In this document: one piece after another, positions 34,321-45,880 of the stretch
Layout: each line of letters begins with the position of its first letter
Numbering within the stretch: position 1 is the first letter of the stretch
From: Diphasiastrum complanatum
Taxonomy: Eukaryota > Streptophyta > Lycopodiopsida > Lycopodiales > Lycopodiaceae
Assembly (NCBI GenBank): GCA_029204225.1
Contig: CM055102.1
Span: 31,738,607 to 31,802,606, forward strand
DNA: 64,000 nt
Direction of reading: 5' to 3'
The notes under the pieces: generated by a model
The model's database searches: none
Seen by the model: only the letters and a program-made list of their open reading frames with translations
Told to the model about the DNA's origin: nothing
Program-made: the position numbers and the translations under genes

Positions 34321-34750
34321 AAGAATTAGATTATCACGTGTATCATGTGAAGGTTAGAAACATGTAATGTTGCCCCAAAAATGACAGGTGGAAGCCCTCT
34401 TGAAAAATCCATATCTCCTTCTATTAGTGTTCAAATCAAGTGATTTTTGGTTCAAAACATAGAAATAGATAGTAGTATGGCGATGAAAAATGACCAACAA
34501 AAATTCGTTCTCCATGTGTAAATGTTGCTCTCTTTTTACTCTCGCAGTAGTGCGTGGCCCATCAGCCACAATTGGCCCCAATGGTAATTCCACCACCATC
34601 CACATTGGAAGCGACACAGGCAAGCACGAGCCAAGATCTAGGATCTAACACGATGGGGTAGCTAGATCAAGGCCCAAATCAAGGCTAAGACACTACCCAA
34701 GGGCCAGGGCATATTCCGGTCAGAGCAGTGGAGGATCAACAAGCATCAAC
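34321..34750. other. No gene recognised
   Basis: Spacer with an 89-codon minus-strand open frame (34623-34354) that shows no motif or second copy. Confidence 0.3.
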
Positions 34751-35221
34751 CTCCCAAGTGTTATGTCCATGTCCTGTATAAGGGAATCGGAATAATTCTT
34801 GACGTGGATAGCCGGTCATTCCAGTTGTATGTGGTTATTCGTTATGCTACGTCATTCCAAACGTGGTCGTTACAAGTAATTAATAATCATATGGGGGCCC
34901 AGACCTATAATTGGACATAGGAGCACTTGCATGGTGAATGACTACTTTAATGCAAGAACAGATGGGGATCCTAAGAGAAATATTATCTCCTCTTGGAGAG
35001 AATACTTACCATGGGAACTCACCCATCTCCCTATTAGAATTTCAGATTCTTGAGCCAAATTTTTCTCTCCTCTCTTGTATTCATTCACTGTGGCTTGGGG
35101 GTGAAGGGTTAGGGTATTGACTAGCCTCTTCATGTTGGTTGGGTGGCTTATGCTCCACAGGTGTCCTTTTAGTTTTCATGAGACATGATTCTTGAAGATC
35201 TTCACTTGGCGATTGTTATAG
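34751..35221 (+). mobile_element. Probable 5' LTR of gypsy element 1
   Basis: Begins TGTTATGTCCATGTCC and leads to the primer-binding site at 35222. TCCTGTATAAGGGAATC near 34771-34787 could hold a TATA box. No second LTR was found because the 3' end of this element is missing, so the left boundary is inferred from the TG start and the distance to the PBS. Confidence 0.45.
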
Positions 35222-35233
35222 TGGTATCAGAGC
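35222..35233 (+). other. Gypsy primer-binding site TGGTATCAGAGC
   Basis: Exact match to the common plant LTR-retrotransposon primer site complementary to the 3' end of initiator-methionine tRNA. Confidence 0.8.
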
Positions 35234-36960
35234 TTGAATCACATCAACCAGGTGGGGCTTGGGGATCTTGGATTTTTGTAGTTCTTTTGGTGTATCTCTT
35301 TGCTTATGCTTTCAGGTGGTAAAATTTATTTTCAAGTAGGTGGCTTCTCAGATCCTTGGTGTATTTTAAGCTTGAAGATCATAATTGTGGATTTGCTCCA
35401 TGAATTTTGATGGAAATCATAGGATTTTTTATGGTTTTAGCGAATTTTTCACCTAGAGTTCATGTTTTTTGCTTGGAATTGATCATAGGTACTGATGTAG
35501 TATGTTTTCCAGATTTTACTTGTTGTTTTACAGTCATTAATGATTGGATCTAATGATTGTATGATGTTTGAATAGTCAAAAGGATGTTTAGATAGTGATT
35601 TTGGACCAAAGATTGGGGTTTTTGGACTAGAAATGGGCTATAGAATCCATATTTGACTAAAATCAGAACTTTTAGTGCTTGCATGTAATGAATTTACAGG
35701 GATTAGGATCAGATTGCACTTATTTGTGAATTTATCCCACAAATTTTGGTCAAAATTGGTCAAAAAACATGATTTTTTGATGATTTTTGGACTACTTTTG
35801 TGGTAGATCTCAAAATTTCTAGCCAATAGTTGGTAACAACATTTTCAAAGGTGTAATGAAGCTGTCCTAAGGCTTTCATTAAGTCTGGGGAGGCTCAAAA
35901 CATCAAAAAATAGTGTATTGTTGGTGATTTTTGGGCATGAAAACCTATCAAATGGGGGTCTGAACCTATTGGTTTTTATTACAAGCTTAAAGATATGATG
36001 GATTTCCTCTGATTTGAGCCATCATGCATCCAATTTGGATGGGTGAACATTAGACACCATCATGTTCAAGTTTTGCTTATTGAAGGAGGTCAAAAATGCA
36101 TTTTTTGCATGATTTGGCTTATGATTGCTTGCTGGACCTGCTAGAAGCTTCTATGCCTCTCTAATGAACCTTAATAGAGTGCTTGTAACCTCTGATTGGA
36201 TGCTTATTAGGCTGGAGATAAGTTTTGATGATACCATCTTCCAAAAGTGCGCCCTACTACCTGAATTGTGGCCATTTACTGCTCCCACGTGTGAAGCCTA
36301 AGTGGAAGGATTATGTGGCAAGTGCCTTTTAGACCCACTCTCCCTTCGTACTATGTTTTATAACAACCAATTTGGTGTTCTATAGAGAAAGTTATGGCTG
36401 TCTGAAGTTTGGCAATTTTTGAGCTAAAATTTGCAATGTTTTGGAAATGTTTTGATGCATGCATGCTTGTAATTTAGTGTAGTGCTTGTCTATAAATGAA
36501 AATGTATGGATAGTCATGTAAGCATGCTTGGATGCATGTTGCATGTGTAATTAGTAGATTGATTAGTAGATTTCTTGCATAAAGCTATTTTAAAAAATTC
36601 TAGATCAAAAAGCAAATTTCCTAGTAACTAGGCTAATTATGAAAAAAAATTCGTTTTCTCGAAAAAGTCAGTTTATGTCAAGTTAGATGCGTGCATATGT
36701 TTAGAAATGATTTCGATTTGTAACAGTGCCTGAGAATCTGATAAATCGATTTTCACAGTTGGTCCATTTCAAACGGATTTCGAAAATTCCAATTTTTTCG
36801 TGAATTTTTAGTTTTGGTCCTAAAAGAAGTTGTTTAAATCAGTCTGATATTGATTTTGCAAAATTTGTTTAAAGGAGTGAAAGACCTTGCTGAGTAATAT
36901 CGACCAGTTATGAAAGTTCTGAACTTTTCACTTATTAGTTGATGATTGGATCTCGACTAA
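35234..36960 (+). other. Long gypsy 5' leader
   Basis: About 1.7 kb of AT-rich non-coding sequence lies between the PBS and the first gag remnant. Parts parallel the region 55960-56830 before the second gypsy gag (for example CACGTGTGAA..CCTA.GTGG and ACCCAATTTGGT-like stretches), so a long leader is a shared property of the family. No open frame or uORF cluster stands out. Confidence 0.5.
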
Positions 36961-38400
36961 TTAAGCTCCCTCATTTGATGCAAAACTGGCATCGTGGCAA
37001 TTTATCATGCCTGCAGATTATCAGAATGAGTGCAAGAGTAATGTGCTTCAAACTTTCGATGATGTCATATGAGTCGTGAAAGCGCATGATTCCATAGTGG
37101 TGGCATCTAGAAAGCCATTACAGGCTAATCCATCTGGATCATCTGGACCTTCGTGGTAATAAAAAATCTAAGTATTTTGACGAACTGGATCAAGCTAAAT
37201 TTAGACAAAAGAAACATTTGTCCTAGAAAAGGCTAGAAGGACCAATGTGTGTTTTCATTGTAGTAAGCCTGGACACGTTATGAAATTTTGCCCAAAACAA
37301 AAGAAAGACGAAGCTCAAGTGATTGGGATGCCTAGTAATGAAAATCTTAAGTTGGAAATTAATAAGGTTAATTATGAGTGTGATTGTTCTTTTAGTACTA
37401 CTTCATTCTTGCCAAATGATTTGCGTTTGAAAGGCACTGTCAATGGACATGAAGTTATTATTTTAATGGACAGTGGATCTACTCATAATTTTATTAACTT
37501 TGGTCTTGTGCAGAAACTCAGCCTGAAAATTGAAGCTAGTAACCATAGATATCGAGTGTATCTAGCTTCAGGTGCGAAGTTGGAGATGTGGGATGTTAAA
37601 GTTCCAAGACTTCCAATTTTAGTCCAGTATTATAGAGAGTTAATAGATTTCCATGTTTTAGATTTAGCACATATGACATAATTTCAGGATACGAGTGGTT
37701 ATTTAATAAGCATCTTGAGATAGATTTTGAAAAGCATATTCTCTCTTTTCAGGAGAGTAAAGAAATAGTTACATTGTTTGGAGACAAATATGTACATCCA
37801 TCTGGGATGAGTTCATTTGCTAATGTAATGAAATTTTTTTGATTTGCAGTATGAAGCTTATTCTCTATTTGCTAAGCCAATTTTGGATTTATCTAAAATG
37901 CATCTAAGTAGTTGTGAATTGTCAAAGATTCGTAACTCTATAGACTTAGATCAAGGGCAAATTGAGAAGAATAAGATATTGTCTGAATTTAAAGATGTAT
38001 TTCCAGAAGAATTACCTCATGCAATACCGTCGTCCAGATCGGTAGACCATAAGATAGAGTTAATTCCAAGTAGTCACCCTATCTCTAGACAACCTTATAG
38101 GTTCTCTAAGAAAGAAGAAATAGAGATTACTAAGAAAATTAAAAATTATTTGAAGATGGGTCATATTCATCCAAGTAAGTCACCTTGCTCAGAAACGATG
38201 GGAAAGTATATCTATGGATTTTGTGGTTGGACTTCCAAGGACCCAACACCAAAATGATTCTATTTGGGTTTTTGTGGAACAAGTTTACAAAGTTAGTTAC
38301 TTTTATACCAGTCAAGTCAATTGCTAAGGCTTCGGATTTAGCCCAGATCTTTGTGGAAAGATTATCAACCTCAAATGCTTTTGTTGAGAGTTGCTATTTT
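36960..38400 (+). pseudogene. Ty3/gypsy element 1: gag end, protease, RT start, integrase piece
   Basis: A gag tail reads ADYQNECKSNVLQTFDDV, then a canonical knuckle CFHCSKPGHVMKFC at 37246-37290 and the protease site ILMDSGSTHNFINFGLVQKL. After a stop near 37680, 37844-38180 holds the RT start (FKDVFPEELPHAIPSSRSVD, then PYRFSKKEEIEI). At about 38190-38210 it jumps directly to the integrase core (ISMDFVVGLPRTQHQNDSIW), skipping most of RT, RNase H and the integrase zinc domain. Over 2 kb have been lost here and the gag N terminus is also gone. Protein-level similarity with the copy at 56834-60275 is high. Confidence 0.85.
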
Positions 38401-39137
38401 TAAGGTTTTGCTATTTTTTGATGGTGAATGTTCTAAATGCTTTTACATTAAAATAAGGGCATTAGCACTTGAGCTACCTCTCTCTAATTTTGCTCTCTTT
38501 CCTCCTTTCAATTCTGCTATGGATGTTGTGGGTGATTAGAGTTAGTTGGGGTTAGTGTTAGTGTTAGTCTGGATAGAAAAGCAACTAAAGTAGACAACTT
38601 GATATAGCTAGAGTCATATCCTAGTGGAAATAACCCTTTTGACAAGCGGAGGGGTGGCTCGCGCTAAACTACGACCCTACAACTAAATGCAAAATAATTG
38701 ACAATCTTGGTGCACATCCATATAGGGAGACTTCTCTTTCAAGGAGAGCAAAGCTCATCCACACAGAAAAAATTTCATCCAATAAAGAAGATTAAATCAT
38801 CAACATGGGGTGCATAGCTTACTCACTAGGGAGAGTCATCCACATGGGGAGCATAGCTCACTCGCTAGTGGAGATTGTCAATTTTAGAAGCTAGAAACAA
38901 TATGAAACCTGAATGTATACAAAGTTTTTAACACATAAAAAACTTGTTTTGATGAATCACAACAAAAAACATAAATCGTTGTCCCCAGAATATAAATGAC
39001 CTATAAATGGCTCAAGATCACAAAGATCTAATCACAACATATTTGATAAAAGACAAATGTAGACAAATGCAAAAAATCATGCTAGATTGATGCAAAAACT
39101 TATTTTTGACAAATTCGATATTTTTGGCCACCACCAA
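38401..39137. other. Non-coding; likely leader of a minus-strand retroelement
   Basis: No gene was supported. It lies inside the primer-binding site at 39138-39149 of a leftward element, so it is probably the 5' internal region of that element. It contains the direct repeats CATCCACATGGGGAGCATAGC/ CAT.ACATGGGGTGCATAGC near 38808-38860. Confidence 0.35.
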
Positions 39138-39149
39138 GCTCTAATACCA
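39138..39149 (-). other. Primer-binding site TGGTATTAGAGC (leftward element)
   Basis: On the minus strand TGGTATTAGAGC, one base off the initiator-tRNA complement, follows directly after a CA that would end an LTR (…TTTTGACA). This marks the 5' end of a leftward-transcribed LTR retroelement. Confidence 0.6.
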
Positions 39150-39700
<551 letters not shown>

Positions 39701-40684
39701 TATTAGTGTTTTTGAGGAACCGCTCATTAGGTTCTTCAAGAATGGGATAGAACCATTCATAGGAAAAGTCCTATGAATGGATAGGTTCTGTTCGGTGAAG
39801 TTATGCAAGAAATTTTAGTTAAATTTTAGTAATTCAAAGTAATTTACAACATTGGAAACCCAAAAATTTTCTTAGAAAGTAATTCAACATGGTTAACAAG
39901 TTCACAGAGCTTTGAATGAATAATTCTACATGAAGCATGTCAATATACAATAAGCTAAACATCAACTAGGTTATAAAAGTCAAGACAGTGCACGTTAGCA
40001 ATTTAAGAACTATAGCAAAATAGAAGAATCTATATTTTGAACACTAGATATGGAAGGTTATTCTAGAAATCTTGGCATAAGTAGAATTCTCACCCAACTA
40101 TCGGACATCACAAACGTCATATCTAGCTACATTTACCTATAAGCCAAAGACCAAAACGCAAAATGGCTCTCTAATTTGAAGGACTATGAAGAGAATGGAG
40201 TTGCAATGTAAATGTGACAGGAGATGTTTTTCAAATCAAAGAGTCATTCTATGCTTTGGGCATTTGGCTTTGCGTAAATGTGGACAAAGATGTTCTTGTC
40301 ATGTCTAATAGTTGGGTAAGACTTCTACTTCTATGAAGTTTTCTTTAATATCTTTCTATGTCTAGTGCTAAAAACACTCACATTTGACATGATACAAAAT
40401 GACTTAGATTATTGGAACAAATACATTTAGTCAAAATTGGGTACAAGTGTGAATGCAAACGGAGTCGCAATCTTCCTAAGCCTATATTCTGTTGTAGCAG
40501 AGAGAAAGATCAAGTGGAATGGATGTTCGATTGATTGGTAACTAGGTAACTGAGTAACTTCTATTGTTATCAAATATATACACATGGCTATATGATTAAA
40601 AGAATGCTTAGTCTATACTTTTACAAATAGGATTAAGTCACTCTCTGTTGTTAGAAGTTGCTCAACCATGAAGGAATGAGCTTG
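39701..40684. other. Intergenic, 3' of the UNC93-like gene
   Basis: AT-rich with no coding support. On the minus strand, the first few hundred bases below 40684 should carry the 3' UTR and polyadenylation signal. Candidate AATAAA-like signals are not distinctive in this AT-rich background. Confidence 0.4.
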
Positions 40685-42154
40685 CTAAGCTTTTACATTA
40701 TCGGATCTTCCATCCAGCACATTATTGTCACGGTCTTTGTCCTGGGCATGTCTGGGCACCTCCTCTAAAGCGCCCATCATCCCTTCCATCTCCACCTTTC
40801 CCGTTCTAGCTTCCTTCACATCTTTCAACACCAAAGCCACGAACGGAAAGCTGATTGTCAACAGAATCCAGTTGAACAAAAGTTCCCACAGTAAGGGCAT
40901 TCCCCTTTGGTCGACCTGCCAAGCTATGGCAGCCCCGACGCTCTGAACTCCTTTATAGAATCCGCTGTACCTGCTCAAGGATTTACTATCCTGCGAGAGA
41001 GTGCCGATGATCCAGTAACAAAGCGTCTGATACATGGAATCAAGCAATCCGAACATGGAATACAGCAGAAATGGGCCTGCATACGCTGATCCAGAGTCTT
41101 TGAAATCCAAAAGCTTGGACGGATGTTTATGACGCGAATAGTGCAGCTGATTGACCAAAGCACCGCCCCACACGACTGTGGTGAAGATCGCCATCACTGA
41201 CAAGCCGATGAAGCCGCGAGTTCTTCTTTTGGAGTTGCTACGATCGAGGATAAAGCCTATTGCGAGTGATCCAGCCATCTGGGCTCCCCAGTAGAACACG
41301 TTGTTGAAGCTTCTGGTGCGAATGTTGAAGAGCAAACCATTCACATTATTGAATTGGTATGTGTAAAAAAAATTGCTCGCAAAGCAAGCAGGGAAGAGCA
41401 TCATCAGTTGCGGATTGCGAAACAACTTCAGAATCTCCCACCCTTCCACCAGCGGATTTGAGTATCTGACAGTGGCCACGCGGCTGCCATCATCCCTCAC
41501 CACCCTGTCTGTGGTGGCAAGAGTGAGTGTGAGCAGCACACCTAGACTCATGATCACCATGAAGGCAACATAGGTGGCGTCGTTCACAGACCCAGCTTGT
41601 CTGTTATAATTCAACACAAATGGCACGAAGGCACCAACAACGCCACCGGAGTTGAAGATGCACCAGAAGATGGAAATGTAGCGGCCTTTACTCTGCGGGG
41701 GCGGATACGATGTGACGATGGCGCCTTGGCCAGCCCAGAGGAGGCCGGCGCCCACGCCGAGAAGCGCCCCCGCTGCCACCACGAATCCTTCATTCTGCGT
41801 GTGGTTGTAGTTGAGGAAAGAGCCGACGTAGAGGATGTAGAGAGTGCAGCCGGAGAAGAGGCAGATGCGAGGGCCGAAGAGGTTGTAGATTCCACCCCCA
41901 AGCACCCCGAACACAGCGAAGGTTGCATAGAGAGCTGTGAGGGCGTTGTTGGCTGCTTGATTGCTCACCTGCCCACCTCCGCCCAATCCCGAAAGCACGT
42001 TGAACATGCCTGGGCAGCAAAAGCAGACTGCTCCGATGATGCATACTTGCACCAAGGGGCTGTTGTATCTGGGCCATCGCCACCCCTTTCCTCCTACTCC
42101 TCCTCCATCCCCTTTTCCTTTCCCTTCTGCTGCTCCTCCTCCTGCTGTGGCCAT
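40685..42154 (-). CDS. UNC93-like major facilitator superfamily membrane protein
   Basis: A single-exon gene of about 489 residues. It resembles plant and fungal UNC93-like proteins, MFS-fold transporters of poorly known substrate. About 30 Gly/Lys-rich residues precede the first membrane segment, VCIIGAVCFCCPGMFNVLSG. Further hydrophobic helices follow in MFS style (e.g. FVVAAGALLGVGAGLLWAGQ, then GAIVTSYPPPQSKGRYISIF, a family hallmark, and MAGSLAIGFILDRSNSKRRT), 11-12 in all. A hydrophilic tail ends NVKA. An in-frame ATG lies 24 codons upstream (42226). I prefer 42154 because its context is CCATGG, MATAGGG is a typical start, and a TATA-like box at 42243-42250 would put the transcription start near or after 42226. 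GC content far exceeds that of the flanks. It is intact and probably expressed. Confidence 0.9.
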   Translation of the reverse strand: MATAGGGAAEGKGKGDGGGVGGKGWRWPRYNSPLVQVCIIGAVCFCCPGMFNVLSGLGGGGQVSNQAANNALTALYATFAVFGVLGGGIYNLFGPRICLFSGCTLYILYVGSFLNYNHTQNEGFVVAAGALLGVGAGLLWAGQGAIVTSYPPPQSKGRYISIFWCIFNSGGVVGAFVPFVLNYNRQAGSVNDATYVAFMVIMSLGVLLTLTLATTDRVVRDDGSRVATVRYSNPLVEGWEILKLFRNPQLMMLFPACFASNFFYTYQFNNVNGLLFNIRTRSFNNVFYWGAQMAGSLAIGFILDRSNSKRRTRGFIGLSVMAIFTTVVWGGALVNQLHYSRHKHPSKLLDFKDSGSAYAGPFLLYSMFGLLDSMYQTLCYWIIGTLSQDSKSLSRYSGFYKGVQSVGAAIAWQVDQRGMPLLWELLFNWILLTISFPFVALVLKDVKEARTGKVEMEGMMGALEEVPRHAQDKDRDNNVLDGRSDNVKA

Positions 42155-42242
42155 GGGGCTTTGAAGTTTGGAGCTCTTTCTCTCGACTCTCCTCCTCCTC
42201 CAACAATTTTGGGAGATTCTGCTCACCAGCTCTTTTCAGTTG

Positions 42243-42250
42243 TATTTAAG
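42243..42250 (-). promoter_or_regulatory. TATA-like box of the UNC93-like gene
   Basis: Minus-strand CTTAAATACA, about 90 bases before the preferred start codon. Its position supports the shorter reading frame. Upstream plus-strand CT-rich stretches appear as GA-rich sequence on the coding strand. Confidence 0.4.
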
Positions 42251-42388
42251 CTACGCTACTCATGTCTCTCCTCCCTCCACGACATCATTTCCAAAGCGCC
42301 CACTTATATTCTAGCCACGTGTCATGCTCTCGTTAGAATAATCCAAACATGTAAACCAGCCCACGCTAAGTTCCAGCGCGCCCATTTG

Positions 42389-42603
42389 GATGTCGTTTGC
42401 GTCTAAATCTCCTCATCTATCTCCATGCCCTCTTATGTCCTCTATGCATCACTTGTGTTTCTTCCCTCTTATGTGGTGAATATCTCTTCCTTATTTGGGA
42501 TGTTGTTTGCGTCTAAATCTCCTCATCTATCTCCATGCCCTCTTATGTCCTCTATGCACCTCTTGTGTTTCTTCCCTCTTATGTGGTAAATATTTCTTCC
42601 TCA
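42389..42603. repeat. 110-bp tandem duplication upstream of the UNC93-like gene
   Basis: Unit 1 (42389-42498) and unit 2 (42499-42602) both start GATGT(C/T)GTTTGCGTCTAAA and share nearly every base, including CTTATGTCCTCTATGCA and TTCCCTCTTATGTGGT. They differ at only a handful of positions. It lies 150-370 bases upstream of the likely transcription start, within promoter range. Confidence 0.85.
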
Positions 42604-43460
42604 TGGTAAATATCTCTTCTTATATGTTCTCAAAATTTGTCCATGTTCTAAAGTATGGGAGGGTTTAAGGGCCTTCCCCAAGGAAGAGGGTCTTCCCTCC
42701 AAGAGATTGTCTTCTCTCTATACCATTCGTACCAGTTGTAGATCTGAGGATGAGATTAATCCTCTACGTAGAGACATGATATGGTTTGAAACATGACTGT
42801 TCTTCGCCAACCGGGTGATGCACATGCTCGATATCACTCCTAACAACTGCTATGTGGTAACTATCACTCCTAACAACTACTATGTGTTAAATATCTCTCT
42901 ATGTTGTGAAGATCCCTCTATGTTGTAGAGTACAAGAGTCAAGGAAGGGGGATTCCTCAGCATAAAGCATCTCTAGAAAATAAAAAAAAGTGATGGATTC
43001 AATTATGTGCCGCGCCTACTTTTAATAAAATTTGAGGATTTCGCACTTTTTATTCATTGTAAATTTAATTTACACTTTTGTAAAGCACATTTTATAGTAA
43101 ATACATTCTACAAATTTGTAAGGTCCATTTAACTCTATTTTTAGCAGGTCTAATTATCCAATTTTAGCGTTCCAACAAATACAAAGGAATTTTTTGAGCA
43201 ATGCTTTATGCATAGGGAAAGGCTTGAGGAAGGCAGCCTTCTCCTATACGTAATGGATTTCTGGTGACTATTCTGCCCATTTTTGAACAGATTATTAACC
43301 AGAACTAATTTTAAATAAAGTATGGTCACATCTACAATCAATCACACTTCTACCATTTAATGCTGAAATTGACAACGTTAAGCTTTAAATATAAGACCTT
43401 TTTTATATCCAATAATTATAGTTTTGGAAAATCCCAAAGGCCAAATTTTCATCCGATAGC
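42604..43460. other. Intergenic, nothing recognised
   Basis: AT-rich intergenic sequence upstream of the UNC93-like gene. Short CT-rich repeats near 42830-42920 recur (ATATCACTCCTAACAACT twice). No coding support. Confidence 0.4.
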
Positions 43461-43479
43461 TAATCAACGCGCATATAAA

Positions 43480-44410
43480 ATATTTGACAACCATAGTATG
43501 TATTCTCGCTCGCTCATCCGATATTGGATGTAATATGAATGATCAGAGCTTGATTCGATAGATTGTGCATAACTTTGGCCAATATAAAAAGTCTTCCCAA
43601 TCAAGCTTTGATCATGCATATAGGGTCCAATAGTTTCAAAAAATTTGATAATATTTTGGTCCTGAAATAGCGATTTGACGCGCGCAGTCCAAATGCAGCA
43701 AATACATCGTCTGCCAGACACGCTGATCCGATATCCCATACGCAAAAAAATCATACTGGAATGTATATTAAAAGACTTATGAAAATGTTCAGAATGAACA
43801 TTATCTCAAAAGAAATTTTTTTGTCTTTACGGTGCTTAAATAGGACGAGAGATTATAATAATTCTCCTCGTTCACGTTTTTCAATGATATCCATTAATCA
43901 ATTGTTTATAATTTTTTTAATGATTATTCTAGGAGGCTAGTGATTGTCTATTTAATGTATTCCGGTGCAGGGCTAATGATGATTCGTTGAATCTAGTACT
44001 AGACTAGTTAATGTATTTCGGCGTAGGTACAAATTAGTCTCATTCTGATTGGTGAATAAATATAGGCTGTAAATCACTATTCGTTATTTGACAAATGTAT
44101 GGCTGTGATCAACAAGAATTGGCTATAAATATGTGCACCACTTTTCATATTTCGATTCCGTAATCTTTTATTCTGAACTCTCTAGCCTTCTTGTTTTTTT
44201 TCATTCTCCCGATATCGAATCGATGCGCGCCATCCCTTACTGTGCATGCTCGTATTCATTCAGACGCGCTGAATCGATATTAGCCACTTCTGACCAGTGC
44301 TTTTCGGAAAATTTCATTCTTGGCCTTATCATATCGGATCAGCGCGCACACTTTGCTTTATTCCTCTACCGATATTTATCTGACGCGTTGAACCGATATC
44401 AGATTCAATA
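43480..44410. repeat. Iterated (T/C)CGATAT / GACGCG motif region
   Basis: An AT-rich region in which a degenerate compound motif recurs: CAGACGCGCTGAATCGATAT (44256-44275), TATCTGACGCGTTGAACCGA (about 44371-44390, continuing TATC), TATCGGATCAGCGCGCA (44331), ATCGAATCGATGCGCGCC (44215), GCTGATCCGATATCCC (43721) and TTGACGCGCGCAGTCC (43674). Four of them lie 40-75 bases apart within 200 bases. An inverted pair GATCAGAGCTTGATT / AATCAAGCTTTGATC lies near 43540-43615. It precedes an unrecognised gene at 44425 and could be its promoter or element end. Confidence 0.5.
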
Positions 44411-44424
44411 GGGCTAGTTCTTCC

Positions 44425-45063
44425 ATGGCCTCAGATGACAAACTTATGGATTTTTTAATACCATTGACATTCCATCTGACAAATTAGAGTATTTTGCTAG
44501 TGTCTTTTTTGCTCTCTTCGATATCGATAAGCTAGTTTATGAGAATTGTTATAATTTAATTTCTTATCTTGATAATTTTTCTCAGACTATTAGTACTCAT
44601 GTCATGGATATAGAAAATTTTTGTTTCGTTCATTTTCAGGACCTTGTACATTCCCAACCATCCTCTAAGCATAAACACAATACAAAGTACTCTAACTTGC
44701 ATGACCATTTCAAAAGAAATATATACTGTGATATCCACAAAAGAATATGTCACCTTCTAATCAAAGGAATGGCTTTTGTGTTCTACATATCTGTTGAAAT
44801 TCCAGATGATGAGTCTGTTGAATCTTCAACTGTTCCATTGATCGAAGCATCTACACCTGCTCGAGCTGATGTAAATGATGCAGATACTGATATAGGGGTT
44901 GAAGTTGAAGCTTTTATGGCTTCAGATTATCAAAAGACTTGTTGGCTGATTCTGACGAATCCCCAAGATACTCGGGCAGAGCTACCCATGAGCATCCCTA
45001 CCCTTAGACCGAGGAGGTCTCTAAGAAGACGAGACAAACAAAGACTGAGAGCCGAGGAATACT
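44425..45063 (+). pseudogene. Unrecognised repeated gene, copy 2 (related to 1038-1660)
   Basis: An ATG at 44425 (CCATGG context) opens MASDDKLMDF. After a one-base shift the reading is FFNTIDIPSDKLEYFASVFF, parallel to FLTYFGISENLDYFHSLFC at 1095-1155. From 44604 a 153-codon frame contains EIPDDESVESS and an acidic DADTD segment, parallel to QIPDDEKVVASD of copy 1; the AG just before may be a splice acceptor. From 44939 the frame enters a long inverted repeat and ends RRSLRRRDKQRLRAEEY. That basic tail is therefore probably not original. Function unknown. Confidence 0.4.
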
Positions 45064-45222
45064 AGTTAATACTGTCAAGTAGAAACTGTGTAAGCCTCAT
45101 GGTGAATCCCAAAAGATAAAATGACCATGTAGGAACTAGTATTTCTAAGCAAGGTAATAAATGCAAGTAGGCCCCTCTTAGAAAAGTAGAGTGAGCCACC
45201 TTTTGATGGTGACATCTAGTGG
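44939..45222 (+). repeat. Long inverted repeat, left arm
   Basis: Begins TTGTTGGCTGATTCT and matches the reverse complement of 49974-50271 across its whole length with few differences (one 13-base insertion in the right arm). The TGTTGG start and a TTATTTAAGAGAC TATA-like sequence shortly after (about 45296) also suit an LTR, so the arms may be two LTRs in opposite orientation and not transposon termini. Confidence 0.8.
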
Positions 45223-45520
45223 AGAGCATAATTCCACTTGTAATTTGTGTAATGTGGAAATGCCACTAAGATGCCACTTTAGAAGCTCTCTTGCTTATTT
45301 AAGAGACTCCCCCTTTGTAGAAGGGAAGCTTTTGTGAATGTATCTACTCCATGCTGAAATGAGACTATCTTCCATGAGTTTTGATGCATTCTTGAGTTCC
45401 TTGATCATTCTTATTTCTTGAGTGATGCATTAATGATCTTGCCCCTCCATCTCCTTTGTGTGTGGTGGTGGATCTTAGGGAGGACTAGATTTCTTGTTAT
45501 TTCATTTATGTTTGTGGATT

Positions 45521-45880
45521 AAAGTAGGTTTCAACATTCAAGTAAACTATAGAGGCTAGAAATGTGGTGTAAATCTTGCATATTCTTGACATTCTAGTTC
45601 TTGATGTTCTTGGAATGTCCAAGAATCAAGAAATGAGTGTTTCTTGATTCTTGGACTTTCAAAATGCTAGCTAGAGTAATTCTTGTTTCTTGTTTCTAGT
45701 TGTGGATTAGATTTTTTTTGTTTTGGTGGATTAGTGTAGGTTGCAAGCATCCAAGAGATTTGTAGCCAATAATGCGGTATAGATCTTGCAAATTCATTTA
45801 CGTTTTGGTTTCTTGAGTTTCTTGGAAATTTCAAGAATTAAGAAGATGGAGCTTCTTGGTTCTTGAATGCTTGTAGAAAT
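45521..45880. repeat. Tandem duplication (about 195 bp) containing hairpins
   Basis: Two degenerate units, about 45521-45715 and 45722-45880, share GTGGATTA..GTAGGTT.CAA, TGTAG/TAGAGGC, GTATAGATCTTGCA and a foldback near the end. In unit 1 the foldback is perfect: 17-base arms GTCCAAGAATCAAGAAA (45617-45633) and its complement (45640-45656) around the 6-base loop TGAGTG. In unit 2 it is imperfect (TTCAAGAATTAAGAA / TTCTTGGTTCTTGAA). Confidence 0.7.

Noticed and set aside
41790-42206. 138-codon Arg/Ser-rich minus-strand frame
   Set aside because: Overlaps the UNC93-like CDS in another frame; composition is typical of a shadow of GC-rich coding DNA.
41597-42406. 269-codon plus-strand open frame
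   Set aside because: Antisense to the UNC93-like gene, whose high GC content keeps several frames open; membrane-protein pattern and codon logic support the minus strand.
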